Positions 8,318 to 18,941 of a DNA stretch of 64,000 nt are shown here, in pieces (position 1 is the first letter of the stretch; every line of letters begins with the position of its first letter). A model generated the notes under the pieces. It worked only from the letters and a program-made list of their open reading frames with translations. It was not told the origin of the DNA and did not search any database. The DNA comes from Mangrovibacter plantisponsor (GTDB lineage: Bacteria; Pseudomonadota; Gammaproteobacteria; Enterobacterales; Enterobacteriaceae), in contig NZ_QGTS01000001.1 in NCBI RefSeq assembly GCF_003182475.1, positions 511,720-575,719 on the forward strand. Direction: 5' to 3'. The translations under genes and the position numbers were made by a program.

Positions 8318-9481
8318 ATGAACAATTTCGATTTACATACCCCTACCCGCATTTTATTTGGTAAAGGTGCACTGTCTTCACTGCGCGAAAATATTCCGGC
8401 AGATGCCCGCATTCTTATCACCTACGGCGGCGGCAGCGTGAAAAAAACTGGCGTGCTTGACCAGGTGCTCACTGCTCTGGATGGTTTAAATGTACAAACT
8501 TTTGGTGGCATTGAACCGAACCCGGCGTATGAAACCCTGATGAAAGCCGTAGAGGTGGTTAAGAAAGAAAATATTACTTTCTTGCTGGCTGTTGGTGGCG
8601 GTTCAGTACTGGATGGCACGAAGTTTATTGCCGCCGCAGCACAATACCAGGATGGCGTGGATCCCTGGGAAATTCTGGAAACCTGGGGCAGCAATATTAA
8701 AGGTGCCCTGCCACTGGGCTCCGTGCTGACACTGCCAGCGACCGGTTCTGAATCAAACAATGGCGCAGTAGTGTCTCGCCGCACAACAGGCGACAAACGT
8801 GCATTTATGTCTCCACATGTTCAGCCACTGTTTGCGGTTCTCGACCCGGTTTATACCTACACATTACCAGCCCGCCAGGTGGCAAACGGTGTGGTTGATG
8901 CATTTATTCATACCGTTGAGCAATACATCACTTATCCGGTTAATGCGAAAGTTCAGGACCGTTTTGCTGAAGGCCTGTTGCTGACACTGAAAGAAGAAGG
9001 CCCTGTCGCGCTGAAAGAACCAGAAAACTACGATGTCCGGGCGAATATCATGTGGGCCGCCACCATGGCGCTTAATGGCCTGATTGGGGCTGGTGTGCCG
9101 CAAGACTGGGCAACACACATGCTGGGGCACGAGCTCACCGCGATGCACGGCCTGGATCACGGGCAAACTCTGGCCATTGTTCTGCCCGCGCTGCTGAATG
9201 AAAAACGCGAACAGAAACGAGCAAAACTGCTGCAATATGCTGAACGTGTGTGGAACATCACTGAAGGAAGCGAAGATGCCCGTATTGACGCGGCCATTGA
9301 TGCCACTCGCCAGTTCTTTGAAAGCATGGGAATTCCAACACATTTATCCGATTATGGTCTGGATGGCAGCACTATTCCGGCCTTATTGTCTAAACTGGAA
9401 GAACACGGCATGACCAACCTGGGCGAGCATCAGGATATTACCCTGGAAGTAAGCCGCCGTATTTATGAGGCGGCCCGCTAA
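8318..9481 (+). CDS. yqhD: NADPH-dependent aldehyde reductase YqhD
   Basis: 387 aa, the E. coli length. It is a metal-dependent alcohol dehydrogenase of the iron-containing superfamily that reduces short-chain and toxic aldehydes (butanal, acrolein, methylglyoxal, furfural) using NADPH. The nucleotide-binding segments YGGGSVKK and VGGGSVLDGTKF are clear, as are the metal ligands in DAFIHTVEQY and the two histidines of HELTAMHGLDHGQ. It is controlled in E. coli by the divergent neighbour yqhC and forms an operon with dkgA, 74 bp downstream. Confidence 0.97.
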   Translation: MNNFDLHTPTRILFGKGALSSLRENIPADARILITYGGGSVKKTGVLDQVLTALDGLNVQTFGGIEPNPAYETLMKAVEVVKKENITFLLAVGGGSVLDGTKFIAAAAQYQDGVDPWEILETWGSNIKGALPLGSVLTLPATGSESNNGAVVSRRTTGDKRAFMSPHVQPLFAVLDPVYTYTLPARQVANGVVDAFIHTVEQYITYPVNAKVQDRFAEGLLLTLKEEGPVALKEPENYDVRANIMWAATMALNGLIGAGVPQDWATHMLGHELTAMHGLDHGQTLAIVLPALLNEKREQKRAKLLQYAERVWNITEGSEDARIDAAIDATRQFFESMGIPTHLSDYGLDGSTIPALLSKLEEHGMTNLGEHQDITLEVSRRIYEAAR

Positions 9482-9512
9482 CCAGCATTCACGATCCTGG
9501 TTTCGACCCTTC

Positions 9513-9537
9513 GCTGCCACCTGCTACGGGTGGCAGC
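9513..9537 (+). terminator. Hairpin between yqhD and dkgA
   Basis: A 9-bp perfect stem (GCTGCCACC / GGTGGCAGC, 9513-9521 and 9529-9537) with a 7-nt loop lies between the two operon genes. There is no T tract, so it is more likely an RNA-stability or processing hairpin than a true terminator. The dkgA ribosome site (AAAGGAGGAG) follows it directly. Confidence 0.5.
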
Positions 9538-9555
9538 TCAATAAAGGAGGAGAGA

Positions 9556-10383
9556 ATGGCGAATGCAAGTGTGATAAAGCTGCACGATGGTAACCTGATG
9601 CCACAACTTGGCTTAGGCGTCTGGCAGGCCAGCAATGAAGAAGTGCTAACAGCCATAAGTAGTGCACTGGATGTGGGCTACCGGGCAATAGATACCGCGG
9701 CCGCCTACCACAACGAAGAAGGCGTTGGCCAGGCATTAAAAAATAGTCATGTCCCCCGCGAAGACTTATTCATCACCACCAAATTGTGGAACGCTGACCA
9801 TCTGCGCCCTGCGCAGGCACTCCAGACAAGCCTTGAAAAACTGCAGCTTGATTATATTGACCTGTGGCTGATGCACTGGCCGGTCCCGGCGAAAGGCCAC
9901 TACATTGAAGCCTGGAAAAGTATGATTGATCTTCAACAGCAAGGGCTGGTGAAGAGTATCGGTGTCTGCAACTTCAATATTGATCACCTGCAGCACATTA
10001 TTGATGAAACAGGCGTGCACCCGGTGATCAACCAGATTGAACTGCACCCGTTATTTCAACAACGTGCATTGCATGCATGGAATGCCACCCACCAAATACA
10101 AACGGAATCCTGGAGCCCACTGGCCCGGGCTGGTGAAGGTATTTTTGAGCAAAAGATTATTCACCATCTGGCAGACAAATACGGAAAATCCCCCGCGCAA
10201 ATTATTATCCGCTGGCATCTGGATAACGGCCTGGTCGTGATCCCGAAGTCAGTAACCCCATCGCGTATTGCTGAAAACTTCAATGTCTGGGATTTCCGCC
10301 TGGAAAAAGAAGAACTGGCAGAGATGGCAAAACTGGATTGTGGTAAGCGTATTGGCCCGGACCCGGATAAATTTGGAGCATAA
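9556..10383 (+). CDS. dkgA: 2,5-diketo-D-gluconate / aldehyde reductase DkgA
   Basis: 275 aa, the E. coli length. It is an aldo-keto reductase (TIM barrel) using NADPH to reduce 2,5-diketo-D-gluconate, methylglyoxal and related carbonyls. The family patterns are all visible: MPQLGLGVWQ, GYRAIDTAAAYHNEEGVG (with the catalytic Asp and Tyr), the catalytic Lys in TTKLWNADH, the His in LMHWPVP, and the cofactor loop IPKSVTPSRIAENFNVWDF. It follows yqhD on the same strand and likely shares its aldehyde-inducible promoter. A strong ribosome site (AAAGGAGGAGAG) precedes it. Confidence 0.97.
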   Translation: MANASVIKLHDGNLMPQLGLGVWQASNEEVLTAISSALDVGYRAIDTAAAYHNEEGVGQALKNSHVPREDLFITTKLWNADHLRPAQALQTSLEKLQLDYIDLWLMHWPVPAKGHYIEAWKSMIDLQQQGLVKSIGVCNFNIDHLQHIIDETGVHPVINQIELHPLFQQRALHAWNATHQIQTESWSPLARAGEGIFEQKIIHHLADKYGKSPAQIIIRWHLDNGLVVIPKSVTPSRIAENFNVWDFRLEKEELAEMAKLDCGKRIGPDPDKFGA

Positions 10384-10439
10384 GGCTGCCCTGGCATCTT
10401 ACCAAAGCAGGGCGATATAAGCGCCTCTCGCACAAACAA

Positions 10440-10467
10440 ACGCCCTTCATTACGAAGGGCGTTTTTT
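10440..10467 (+). terminator. Rho-independent terminator of yqhD-dkgA
   Basis: A 9-bp stem (ACGCCCTTC / GAAGGGCGT) with a 5-nt loop is followed by a run of T (10462-10467). It lies 57 bp after dkgA and just beyond the end of convergent ygiQ, so it may work in both directions. Confidence 0.88.
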
Positions 10468-10488
10468 CATTTGTTAAGCCAGCCTGTT

Positions 10489-12804
10489 TTAGCCTTGTTT
10501 GGCCTGAGGTTTACGACGTTTTTGCGCCGCCTGAGGAGACCGCCCCGGTGTAGCCTGAGGCCCACGGCCTGCAGATGCGGCCTGAGGTGCGCGGCCAGTT
10601 GCTGCCTGAGATGTACGGCCTGCAGGCGCGGCCTGAGGTGCGCGGCCAGTTGCTGCCTGAGGAGACCGGCGCTGATGAGCCATTGGCGTATGGCGTGTCA
10701 GTGCTGTCTGGCTCTTACGGTTCTGGCGGCGCGCTTCGCGCATTTCTTCCATTGTTGGTGACGGCACCAGGCACTCGCGCCGCGGGCCTATCAGGTGCTT
10801 TTTCCCCATAGCTTCCAGTGCAGAGCGAATCAACGGCCAGTTGGCCGGATCATGGTAACGCAGCAAGGCTTTATGCAGGCGGCGTTGCTTGTCACCACGC
10901 GGCACCACAATATCCTCACTCTTGTAATTCACTTTGGATAACGGGTTTTTACCGGTGTAATACATCGTGGTGGCATTCGCCAGCGGCGACGGGTAGAAGT
11001 TTTGTACCTGGTCCAGGCGGAAACGGTGTTGCTTCAGCCACAATGCAAGGTTGACCATATCTTCATCCCGCGTACCAGGGTGCGCAGAAATAAAATAAGG
11101 GATCAGGTACTGCTCTTTACCTGCCTGTTTCGAATAGCTGTCAAACAGCTCTTTGAAGCGATGATAGCTTCCCATACCCGGCTTCATCATCTTCGACAAC
11201 GGGCCTTCTTCGGTATGTTCAGGCGCAATCTTCAAATACCCACCCACATGGTGAGTTGCCAGTTCTTTAATGTAGCGCGGATCTTCAACTGCCAGATCGT
11301 AACGCACACCAGAAGCTATCAGGATCTTTTTAACACCACTCAGATCACGAGCACGGCGATACAAGTCAATTGTCGGCTGGTGATCGGTATCCATGTGCGG
11401 GCAGATATCCGGGTAAACGCAGGATAAACGGCGGCAGGTTTGCTCTGCGCGCGGGGATTTACAGCGCAACATATACATATTGGCGGTTGGCCCGCCCAGG
11501 TCGGAAATCACGCCCGTAAAGCCTGGCACCGTATCGCGGATCGCCTCGATTTCATTGATGATTGAATCTTCTGAGCGGCTCTGAATAATGCGCCCTTCAT
11601 GTTCGGTAATAGAACAGAAAGTACACCCGCCGAAGCAACCACGCATAATATTGACTGAGAAACGGATCATTTCATACGCCGGAATACGGCTGTCGCCATA
11701 TGACGGATGCGGTACACGTTTGTAAGGCAGTGCGAACACGCTGTCCATTTCTTCAGTGGAAAGCGGAATTGCCGGTGGGTTGATCCAGATATAGCGATCA
11801 CCCTGTTTTTGCATTAATGCCCGAGCGCAACCGGGGTTAGTTTCATGGTGCAGAATACGTGAAGCATGGGCATACAACACTTTGTCGCCTTTTACTTTTT
11901 CATAGGAGGGCAACAGAATGTAAGTCTTTTCCCACGGCTTTTGCTTGAGTTTTGGCGGCTGTACCACGATAGCTTCAGCTTTTGCCCCCGCGCCCACTTC
12001 AACGGCTTTGTTATTATCCGCACAAGGCAAATCCTCGCCATAGGGATGCGGGATCGGGTCTATCTTACCGGGCGTGTCCAGGCGAGTGGAGTCCACCCCT
12101 TCCCAGCCAGGCAGTGCTTCACGAACGATGATTGCAGTATTGCGCACATCTTTAATTTCACTGATCGGCTCACCCTGCGATAAACGGTGTGCCACTTCCA
12201 CCAGTGGGCGCTCGCCGTTGCCAAACATCAGCATATCTGCTTTGGCATCAACCAGTACGGAACGGCGAACGGTATCAGACCAGTAATCATAATGCGCGGT
12301 ACGGCGCAGGCTGGCTTCAATACCGCCAAGGATCACCGGCACATCGCTCCAGGCTTCTTTACAACGCTGAGTGTAAACCAGGGTGGCACGATCCGGGCGT
12401 TTACCTGCGACGTTATCCGGTGTGTATGCGTCGTCGTGGCGCAATTTCCGGTCTGCCGTGTAGCGGTTAATCATGGAGTCCATATTGCCCGCAGTCACAC
12501 CGAAGAACAGGTTGGGTTTACCCAGTGCCATAAATGCGTCTTTGCTGGTCCAGTCTGGCTGGGAAATAATCCCGACACGAAACCCCTGCGCTTCCAGCAT
12601 ACGGCCACAAATCGCCATCCCGAAACTCGGGTGGTCAACATAGGCATCACCAGTAACCAGAATAATATCGCAGCTATCCCAGCCTAATTGGTCCATCTCC
12701 TCGCGGGACATGGGCAGAAATGGGGCGGGACCAAAGCAGGCAGCCCAATATTGGGGCCATGAAAAGAGGTCGCGCTCGGGCTGAATCAGGCTGGTACGGC
12801 TCAT
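10489..12804 (-). CDS. ygiQ: Radical SAM protein YgiQ
   Basis: 771 aa against about 739 in E. coli. It belongs to the UPF0313 radical SAM family, whose substrate is not established. The N-terminal part (about 1-360) contains the B12-binding-like domain typical of the family. The iron-sulfur motif CFGGCTFC, with the three SAM-cluster cysteines, is near residue 390-400 and is followed by SITEHEGR. The C-terminal 75 residues are low-complexity and repetitive, built on a PQAA/GR unit rich in Pro, Gln, Ala, Gly and Arg; this tail accounts for the extra length. It is a single-gene unit facing dkgA. Confidence 0.93.
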   Translation of the reverse strand: MSRTSLIQPERDLFSWPQYWAACFGPAPFLPMSREEMDQLGWDSCDIILVTGDAYVDHPSFGMAICGRMLEAQGFRVGIISQPDWTSKDAFMALGKPNLFFGVTAGNMDSMINRYTADRKLRHDDAYTPDNVAGKRPDRATLVYTQRCKEAWSDVPVILGGIEASLRRTAHYDYWSDTVRRSVLVDAKADMLMFGNGERPLVEVAHRLSQGEPISEIKDVRNTAIIVREALPGWEGVDSTRLDTPGKIDPIPHPYGEDLPCADNNKAVEVGAGAKAEAIVVQPPKLKQKPWEKTYILLPSYEKVKGDKVLYAHASRILHHETNPGCARALMQKQGDRYIWINPPAIPLSTEEMDSVFALPYKRVPHPSYGDSRIPAYEMIRFSVNIMRGCFGGCTFCSITEHEGRIIQSRSEDSIINEIEAIRDTVPGFTGVISDLGGPTANMYMLRCKSPRAEQTCRRLSCVYPDICPHMDTDHQPTIDLYRRARDLSGVKKILIASGVRYDLAVEDPRYIKELATHHVGGYLKIAPEHTEEGPLSKMMKPGMGSYHRFKELFDSYSKQAGKEQYLIPYFISAHPGTRDEDMVNLALWLKQHRFRLDQVQNFYPSPLANATTMYYTGKNPLSKVNYKSEDIVVPRGDKQRRLHKALLRYHDPANWPLIRSALEAMGKKHLIGPRRECLVPSPTMEEMREARRQNRKSQTALTRHTPMAHQRRSPQAATGRAPQAAPAGRTSQAATGRAPQAASAGRGPQATPGRSPQAAQKRRKPQAKQG
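10577..10678 (-). repeat. 51-bp tandem repeat in the ygiQ 3' end
   Basis: Two units start at 10577 and 10628 and share their first 34 bases exactly before diverging. The period of 51 bp is 17 codons, encoding [12 protein letters not shown] blocks in the disordered tail of YgiQ. Weaker copies of the same blocks flank it (about 10515-10680). Being in frame, such repeats can change number by slippage without disrupting the protein. Confidence 0.8.
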
Positions 12805-12951
12805 ATTGCTTCCGAAAAAAGGTAAAAAGATATCAAAGGGTCGCGATTATACGCCCGGTTAGTGCAGGAAAAGAAGAGGGCTGAACAAATTATGTTCACT
12901 TGGCTACCACCTGACACCCCTGAATGCTCAGTGATATCAGGTGGATAAGCA

Positions 12952-14361
12952 TCAGGATGCAGGTTGAACTAATAGCTGCCCAATTGAGCCCCTGTCGGCC
13001 AGTTCCAGTGTCTGGCTGGAATACAGGAAGGGGAAATGCGGCCAGGACGGCTGGCCGAAATACACCAGCAATTCCACCTGCCCGTCAACCCAGACGGTAT
13101 CTTTCCAGCCTCTGTCTTCCGGGAAGGGAGCAGCGCCATTCACATTCCGCACCTGGAACATGACACCTTCGATGTGGAAAGCCTGGGGCGTATCGGCGTG
13201 AACGGTCCAGCGCTCCCAGGTCCCTTGCAGGGTTTCAATATCAATGCGGTTCACGTCCCACAACTGACCATTAATACCCGGATCATCACCCAGAGAAATA
13301 TCACGGCTGCGTGTCGAAGAACCGGCAATAATATCCTCAGGTAACAGGCGCGCAGGAAGTGGGGTGGTAACCAGGGGCAACAACCCTGTTGGGCGTAGCG
13401 TTAATACTAACGTTGAAATCAGAATGCTGGATGGTTCAAAAAAGCCACGAATGCGTTCCATTATGCCGGCAGATTCCCCGCAGGTAATGGAGACGGCATC
13501 ACCATTACTCATATCCACCAGCACTTCACGGCGTTCACCGGGCGCAAGAGAGAGCTGAGAAACGGATACGGGTGCCGGTAAAAAACCCTGATCACTGGAA
13601 ATAACGTGCAGCGGCCGGCCATCAGACATACGTAGCTGGTAACGCCGGGCATTCGACGCATTAAGCAAACGCAGGCGCACCCAGCCTCGCGAAACTTCGA
13701 CATAAGGGCCCTGCACGCCATTGACCAGCAAGGTATCACCAATAAACCCGCCATCGGAAGGTTCGCTGTAGGTTGGCGCGCCAAAGTTATCCAGCCGTTT
13801 GTCCTGCAAAATTACCGGGAAATCATCCACTCCGTAGTGGTTAGGGACAGGCAATGATTTACTGACGTCATCTTCCACCAGCCACATCCCCGCCAGCCCT
13901 TTGTAAACCTGCTCGGCGGAACGGTTTGGCGTGTTTGCGCGGTACCACAACGTTGCAGCCTGCTGGCGAATCGGCAGCACCGGCGCCCAGTCTGCGTTAG
14001 GTGTCATCATGCGCGCCGAGCCGCCCATCAGAGGCCCCGGAACCTGCAACCCGGAAATCGTCATCGCGACATTTTCCGTTAACCGGTTGCTGTAAATCAT
14101 TTTGACATCATCACCATTCCATACCCGAATGGTTGGCCCCATATAACGCCCGTTGAACCCCCATACCTGAGCACGCGTCCCGGCCGCAAATGACCAGTGA
14201 GCGCTTTGCAGCGTCAGAAACAAAGGTTGCCCGCGCCGGGACTCCAGCAATGGCGGAACAGGAAGAGGCAACTGGGTGGCAGCATTGGCTTTTAACGGCA
14301 ACGCCCCCGCGCCCAGTGCAATGCCAGATGCCTGAATAAACTGACGCCGGCTGAGTGACAT
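12952..14361 (-). CDS. ftsP: Cell division protein FtsP (SufI)
   Basis: 469 aa (E. coli 470). It is a periplasmic multicopper-oxidase-fold protein without copper that stabilises the divisome under stress. The N-terminus has a twin-arginine signal (SRRQFIQASGIALGAG followed by the ANA cleavage region near residue 27), so it is exported folded by Tat. The cupredoxin-type body follows; copper ligand motifs of true oxidases are absent, as in SufI. It is downstream of plsC on the same strand, 69 bp away, matching the E. coli parC-plsC-ftsP order. Confidence 0.95.
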   Translation of the reverse strand: MSLSRRQFIQASGIALGAGALPLKANAATQLPLPVPPLLESRRGQPLFLTLQSAHWSFAAGTRAQVWGFNGRYMGPTIRVWNGDDVKMIYSNRLTENVAMTISGLQVPGPLMGGSARMMTPNADWAPVLPIRQQAATLWYRANTPNRSAEQVYKGLAGMWLVEDDVSKSLPVPNHYGVDDFPVILQDKRLDNFGAPTYSEPSDGGFIGDTLLVNGVQGPYVEVSRGWVRLRLLNASNARRYQLRMSDGRPLHVISSDQGFLPAPVSVSQLSLAPGERREVLVDMSNGDAVSITCGESAGIMERIRGFFEPSSILISTLVLTLRPTGLLPLVTTPLPARLLPEDIIAGSSTRSRDISLGDDPGINGQLWDVNRIDIETLQGTWERWTVHADTPQAFHIEGVMFQVRNVNGAAPFPEDRGWKDTVWVDGQVELLVYFGQPSWPHFPFLYSSQTLELADRGSIGQLLVQPAS

Positions 14362-14430
14362 AATTGCTCCATGTAAACTGAATAAATTTGGCGGGACACC
14401 TTTCCCGCCTAAAAATGGCCAGAAAGAGGC

Positions 14431-15189
14431 TTAACGTTGTTCGTTTTTCTCGGACGTAACTTTTCCCGCTTCACGCAAAGCAACTTCTTCATCCAGTGCG
14501 CGAATTTTTTCTTCCATCAACTGGCGGCAATGCGCAGACAGTTCACGGACCTGATCTTTACCAAAGCCACTGGTATCAATGGGTGGCAACATTTCAACTA
14601 TCACCAGCCCATTACGCCAGCGATTAAGTTTAATTTTATTGCTGGTGTTGGAAACACAGATAGGAATGACAGGCACTCCGGCAGCCAGCGCGGCATGAAA
14701 TGCCCCTGCTTTAAAAGGCAATAAGCCACGACCACGGCTTCGCGTTCCTTCCGGAAACATCCAGATGGAGATATTACGCTCGCGAATCTGCTGAACTACC
14801 TGGGCAATCGTACCATGTGCTTTTGCCCGGTTATTGCGATCTATCAGCAGATTGCCTGTCAGCCAGTACAACTGCCCAAAAAAGGGGATCCACAATAAAC
14901 TTTTTTTGCCCACCGTTACGGTTGATGGCTGAACTATGTAAGACGCCGTAACCATATCGTAGTTGTTCTGGTGGTTGGCAATATAAATAGCATTACCAAA
15001 ATTTTCCGCGCCGGATGGTTTGCGGATTTCCACAGTTAACCCAAATACAGTCGAAAGGCGGGCAAAAAGGTGGCCAAACGTGGCGACATGGCGCGGGTTT
15101 CTGGGGCTGAAGAGGCAGTAAATCGAACCGAAAACACACACCAAAATACTGTAGAATACGACAATAATAAAACGAATAATCAAAAGCAT
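14431..15189 (-). CDS. plsC: 1-acyl-sn-glycerol-3-phosphate acyltransferase PlsC
   Basis: 252 aa from the ATG at 15189. I chose this over the in-frame GTG at 15207 because a GAGG ribosome site lies just before it and the N-terminus then resembles E. coli PlsC (245 aa). The enzyme makes phosphatidic acid by acylating lysophosphatidic acid at the inner membrane. An N-terminal membrane helix (about 3-22) precedes the catalytic H-x4-D motif (NHQNNYD), the FPEGTRS substrate motif and the VPIIPICV-like block. It lies between parC and ftsP on the same strand. Confidence 0.95.
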   Translation of the reverse strand: MLLIIRFIIVVFYSILVCVFGSIYCLFSPRNPRHVATFGHLFARLSTVFGLTVEIRKPSGAENFGNAIYIANHQNNYDMVTASYIVQPSTVTVGKKSLLWIPFFGQLYWLTGNLLIDRNNRAKAHGTIAQVVQQIRERNISIWMFPEGTRSRGRGLLPFKAGAFHAALAAGVPVIPICVSNTSNKIKLNRWRNGLVIVEMLPPIDTSGFGKDQVRELSAHCRQLMEEKIRALDEEVALREAGKVTSEKNEQR

Positions 15190-15393
15190 AGCAACCTCTG
15201 AAGACACAGGCGATGTTCACCAGAGCCCTGGTATAATTTCAGTTTCAGGCAGGGTTCAACGCCTTTTATCCTGTCCCCTGAATAACATTAGCAACCACTA
15301 TTTGCAGACCAGCTATTCACCATAACTGGAGCAAGCATTGTCAGACGCTTCGCCATAACAAACAATGGTGAGGTGAAAAAAATCATACGAATT

Positions 15394-15419
15394 CAGGGGA
15401 GTGAGGCACCACTCCCCTG
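15394..15419. terminator. Hairpin downstream of parC
   Basis: A 10-bp perfect stem (CAGGGGAGTG / CACTCCCCTG) with a 6-nt loop sits 7 bp beyond the parC stop. On the minus strand a T run comes only some 12 nt later, so termination may be partial and allow reading into plsC. On the plus strand TTCTTTTT follows. Confidence 0.6.
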
Positions 15420-15425
15420 TTCTTT

Positions 15426-17693
15426 TTATGCCTCGCTCTCGTCATCAGAGCGGGCTGGCGAGTCTATCTCGATATTATCAATCCGTTGCAAGCCACGCAT
15501 AACCGCTCCCCGGCGCCCACGTTCCGCATGGACTTTTTGCAACTCTTCCGGGCGCAGTTTCAGCTTCCGTTTACCTACATGGATTGTTACCGTGCTTTGT
15601 GGTGGCAGAACACGCAACCAGGCCAGTTTATCTTTCCCGCTCGCGGCATCGGCCGCAGGGATGGAGATAATTTTGTTGCCTTTACCTTTCGAGAGTTGCG
15701 GTAAATCACGAACCGGGAACATCAGCATACGCCCGGCGGTAGTAATCGCCAGTAACATATCATCATCATGATTTACCCATAACGGCGGCAATGCACGGGC
15801 ATTTTCCGGCAGGCTAATCATTGCTTTACCCGCACGGTTACGGGCAACCAGGTCATTAAAGGTACACACAAAACCGTAACCGGCATCGGAAGCCATTAAC
15901 AGTTTCTGCTCATCCGGAGCCATCAGAACCTGTTCAACCACCGCACCCGGCGGCAGCGTCAGTTTACCGGTAAGCGGTTCCCCCTGCCCACGGGCAGACG
16001 GCAGGTTCACCGGGTCCAGCGCATAGCTGCGCCCGGTGGAATCAATAAATACCACAGGCTGGTTGGACTTGCCTTTGGCCTCGGCCATAAAACTGTCGCC
16101 CGCTTTATAATTTAACCCGGCGGCATCAATATCATGGCCTTTGGCACTGCGAACCCAACCCATTTGCGACAACACAATCGTAACGGGTTCTGACGGCATC
16201 ATTTCATGGTCGCTCATCGCCTTCGCTTCACTACGTTCGTGTAACGGAGAACGGCGGTCATCGCCATAAGCCTGCGCATCTGCCTGTAACTCTTTTTTCA
16301 GCAGGTTATTCATTTTCCGCTCAGAAGCGAGAATGCCCTGCAGTGTATCGCGTTCTTTTTCCAGATCACTCTGCTCACCACGGATTTTCACTTCTTCCAG
16401 GCGGGCAAGGTGGCGTAATTTCAGTTCAAGAATCGCTTCCGCCTGGGTATCTGAGATACCAAAGCGCGACATCAGCGCTGGCTTCGGTTCATCTTCAGTA
16501 CGGATGATTTCAATAACTTCATCAATATTCAGGAACGCAACCAACAAACCTTCGAGGATATGCAGGCGTTTCAGCACTTTCTCAAGCCGGAAACTCAGGC
16601 GGCGGCGCACTGTATCACGACGGAAAACTAACCACTCGCTGATAATTTCATGCAGGTTTTTAACCGCCGGGCGGCCATCCAAACCAATCATGTTCAGGTT
16701 AACGCGGTAGCTTTTCTCAAGGTCGGTAGTGGCAAACAGGTGGTTCATAACCTGTTCCATATCCACGCGATTAGAGCGCGGCACAATCACCAGGCGAGTC
16801 GGGTTCTCGTGGTCGGACTCATCGCGCAGGTCGTCAACCATGGGCAGTTTTTTCGCCCGCATCTGGCTGGCGATTTGTTCCAGAACCCGTGCACCTGAAA
16901 CCTGGTAAGGCAGCGCAGTAATAACCACAGCGCCATCTTCTTTATTCCAGACAGCGCGCATGCGCACAGAACCACGCCCGTTCTGGTAAATGCGACGGAT
17001 ATCTTCACGGGAGGTAATGATTTCCGCTTCAGTGGGGTAATCCGGCCCATGGATTATATCCAGCAAGGCATCCAGCGTGGTTTTTGGGTTTTCAATCAGG
17101 GTTACTGCAGCCTGAGCCACTTCACGCAGGTTATGAGGCGGAATATCTGTCGCCATCCCCACAGCAATGCCTGTGGTGCCGTTTAACAGAATATTTGGTA
17201 AACGGGCTGGCAGCATTTTCGGTTCGCTGAGCGTCCCGTCAAAGTTAGGAACATAATCAACCGTTCCCTGGCCCAGTTCACTAAGCAGTACTTCGGCATA
17301 ACGCGACAAACGGGATTCGGTATAACGCATCGCTGCGAAGGACTTCGGATCATCCGGTGCCCCCCAGTTCCCCTGGCCGTCTACCAGTGGATAGCGGTAG
17401 GAGAAGGGTTGCGCCATTAGCACCATTGCTTCGTAGCAGGCGCTGTCGCCATGGGGATGGTATTTACCCAGAACATCACCAACGGTACGTGCCGACTTTT
17501 TGAATTTAGCCGCTGCATTGAGCCCCAGTTCAGACATGGAGTACACAATACGCCGCTGAACGGGTTTCAGCCCATCGCCAATAAATGGTAATGCGCGATC
17601 CATGATGACGTACATGGAATAATTGAGATACGCACTTTCCGTAAATTCATGTAGAGCACGGCGCTCTACGCCGTCATGAGTAATCTCACTCAT
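15426..17693 (-). CDS. parC: DNA topoisomerase IV subunit A ParC
   Basis: 755 aa (E. coli 752). ParC cuts and rejoins DNA and, with ParE, unlinks daughter chromosomes. The N-terminal winged-helix and tower domains carry the catalytic tyrosine in [11 protein letters not shown], and the quinolone-resistance region reads [11 protein letters not shown]. The Ser and Glu that are commonly changed in resistant strains (E. coli Ser80 and Glu84; here 84 and 88 because of a longer N-terminus) are wild type. The C-terminal beta-pinwheel covers roughly 500-745. The gene is far from parE here because an accessory cluster lies between them. Confidence 0.97.
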   Translation of the reverse strand: MSEITHDGVERRALHEFTESAYLNYSMYVIMDRALPFIGDGLKPVQRRIVYSMSELGLNAAAKFKKSARTVGDVLGKYHPHGDSACYEAMVLMAQPFSYRYPLVDGQGNWGAPDDPKSFAAMRYTESRLSRYAEVLLSELGQGTVDYVPNFDGTLSEPKMLPARLPNILLNGTTGIAVGMATDIPPHNLREVAQAAVTLIENPKTTLDALLDIIHGPDYPTEAEIITSREDIRRIYQNGRGSVRMRAVWNKEDGAVVITALPYQVSGARVLEQIASQMRAKKLPMVDDLRDESDHENPTRLVIVPRSNRVDMEQVMNHLFATTDLEKSYRVNLNMIGLDGRPAVKNLHEIISEWLVFRRDTVRRRLSFRLEKVLKRLHILEGLLVAFLNIDEVIEIIRTEDEPKPALMSRFGISDTQAEAILELKLRHLARLEEVKIRGEQSDLEKERDTLQGILASERKMNNLLKKELQADAQAYGDDRRSPLHERSEAKAMSDHEMMPSEPVTIVLSQMGWVRSAKGHDIDAAGLNYKAGDSFMAEAKGKSNQPVVFIDSTGRSYALDPVNLPSARGQGEPLTGKLTLPPGAVVEQVLMAPDEQKLLMASDAGYGFVCTFNDLVARNRAGKAMISLPENARALPPLWVNHDDDMLLAITTAGRMLMFPVRDLPQLSKGKGNKIISIPAADAASGKDKLAWLRVLPPQSTVTIHVGKRKLKLRPEELQKVHAERGRRGAVMRGLQRIDNIEIDSPARSDDESEA

Positions 17694-17891
17694 TAATTCT
17701 TAACCCTCAAACTGACTGGCCGAAGCAAAGTTGAATGGCACTATTGTCGCCGATAGTACCCTATCTGGCGTAGAGAGTCACAAGAAGCGCATTATTGCTC
17801 CCAGAGCAAAAGTCTTTGCCTGTCTTTCCACTACAGGTGTGACGCACATCACGATAAAATCTTCTGCATCTTAACTTATCGGAAAGAGACC

Positions 17892-18473
17892 ATGAGTAAC
17901 ATACTGATTGTTAATGGTGCCAAGTCATTTGGACATTCCGCCGGCCAACTGAATAATACGCTGACCGAAGAAGCTGTAGCTCAATTACGTGAGCTGGGCC
18001 ACGAAGTAACAGTGAGCGTTGCCGACAGCGATTACAATGTTGACGATGAAGTTGCCCGCTTCCTGGCAGCTGACGCCATTATCTGGCAAATGCCTGGTTG
18101 GTGGATGGGCGCGCCCTGGACCGTTAAAAAATACATAGATGACGTGTTCACCGCAGGCCATGGCAGCCTGTACGCCAGTGATGGCCGTACCCGTTCAGAC
18201 GCCAGCAAAAAATATGGTTCAGGCGGCCTGCTGCAGGGTAAAAAATATATGCTGTCACTGACCTGGAACGCTCCACTGGAAGCATTTACCGACAAAGAAC
18301 AGTTCTTCCACGGCGTAGGGGTGGATGGCGTCTACCTGCCGTTCCACAAAGCCAATCAGTTTATTGGCCTGGAAAGTTTACCCACGTTTATTGCCAACGA
18401 TGTGATTAAGCAACCAGATGTGCCGCATTATATTGCACAATATCGCGAGCATCTGCGGGCAATTTTTGCTTAA
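17892..18473 (+). CDS. mdaB: NADPH:quinone reductase MdaB
   Basis: 193 aa, the E. coli length. It is a flavodoxin-like FAD enzyme that reduces quinones by two electrons and protects against oxidative and drug stress. The flavodoxin-2 fold starts with ILIVNGAKSFGHSAGQLN, with the WQMPGWWMGAPWTVKKYIDDV segment that shapes the flavin pocket. It is followed 30 bp later by ygiN on the same strand; the two products form a quinone redox cycle in E. coli. A short 5' region of about 200 bp separates it from divergent parC. Confidence 0.96.
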   Translation: MSNILIVNGAKSFGHSAGQLNNTLTEEAVAQLRELGHEVTVSVADSDYNVDDEVARFLAADAIIWQMPGWWMGAPWTVKKYIDDVFTAGHGSLYASDGRTRSDASKKYGSGGLLQGKKYMLSLTWNAPLEAFTDKEQFFHGVGVDGVYLPFHKANQFIGLESLPTFIANDVIKQPDVPHYIAQYREHLRAIFA

Positions 18474-18503
18474 CTGTTAGCACATTTAAAAAGGAGTGAA
18501 TTT

Positions 18504-18821
18504 ATGCTGACAGTGATTGCTGAAATTCGCACACGTCCAGGCGCTCATCATCGCCAGGCCGTGCTGAATGAATTTAAAACCCTGGTACCTGTTGTTCTTC
18601 AGGAAGAAGGTTGCCATGGCTACACCCCAATGGTGGATGAGAACACCTCTCTGGATTTTCAGGCAACTGCACCTGATTCCATTGTGATGGTTGAAGTGTG
18701 GGAAAGCGCCGCACATCTCAAAGCGCACCTGGAAACGCCGCATATGAAAGCATTCGGGGAAAAAACGAAGAATGATGTGCTGGATATGCACATTCGCATT
18801 CTGAAACCCGGCATCGCCTGA
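18504..18821 (+). CDS. ygiN: Quinol monooxygenase YgiN
   Basis: 105 aa. It is a small ABM-superfamily (ferredoxin-like) dimeric monooxygenase that oxidises menadiol back to quinone, working with MdaB. The family pattern is visible: the N-terminal strand MLTVIAEIRTRPG, the central EEGCHGYTPM region, the strand IVMVEVWES and the C-terminal helix with HLETPHMKAFGE. An AAGGAG ribosome site is placed before the ATG. It is co-transcribed with mdaB and ends at a strong terminator. Confidence 0.95.
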   Translation: MLTVIAEIRTRPGAHHRQAVLNEFKTLVPVVLQEEGCHGYTPMVDENTSLDFQATAPDSIVMVEVWESAAHLKAHLETPHMKAFGEKTKNDVLDMHIRILKPGIA

Positions 18822-18865
18822 TTTCACTCCAGTGCCAGGCACAACATAACTGTGCTGGCGTTTCT

Positions 18866-18899
18866 AAAAAGAAGGAAAACCCGGTTTTCCTTCTTTTTT
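18866..18899. terminator. Bidirectional terminator between ygiN and the accessory cluster
   Basis: A 15-bp perfect stem (AAAAAGAAGGAAAAC at 18866-18880, complement at 18884-18898) with a 3-nt loop ends in a T run on both strands. It terminates mdaB-ygiN on the plus strand and the seven-gene cluster on the minus strand. Confidence 0.9.
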
Positions 18900-18941
18900 G
18901 TTTCTGCTGTATTCTGCTTTTTTAAGCAACGTTCACCCGTT

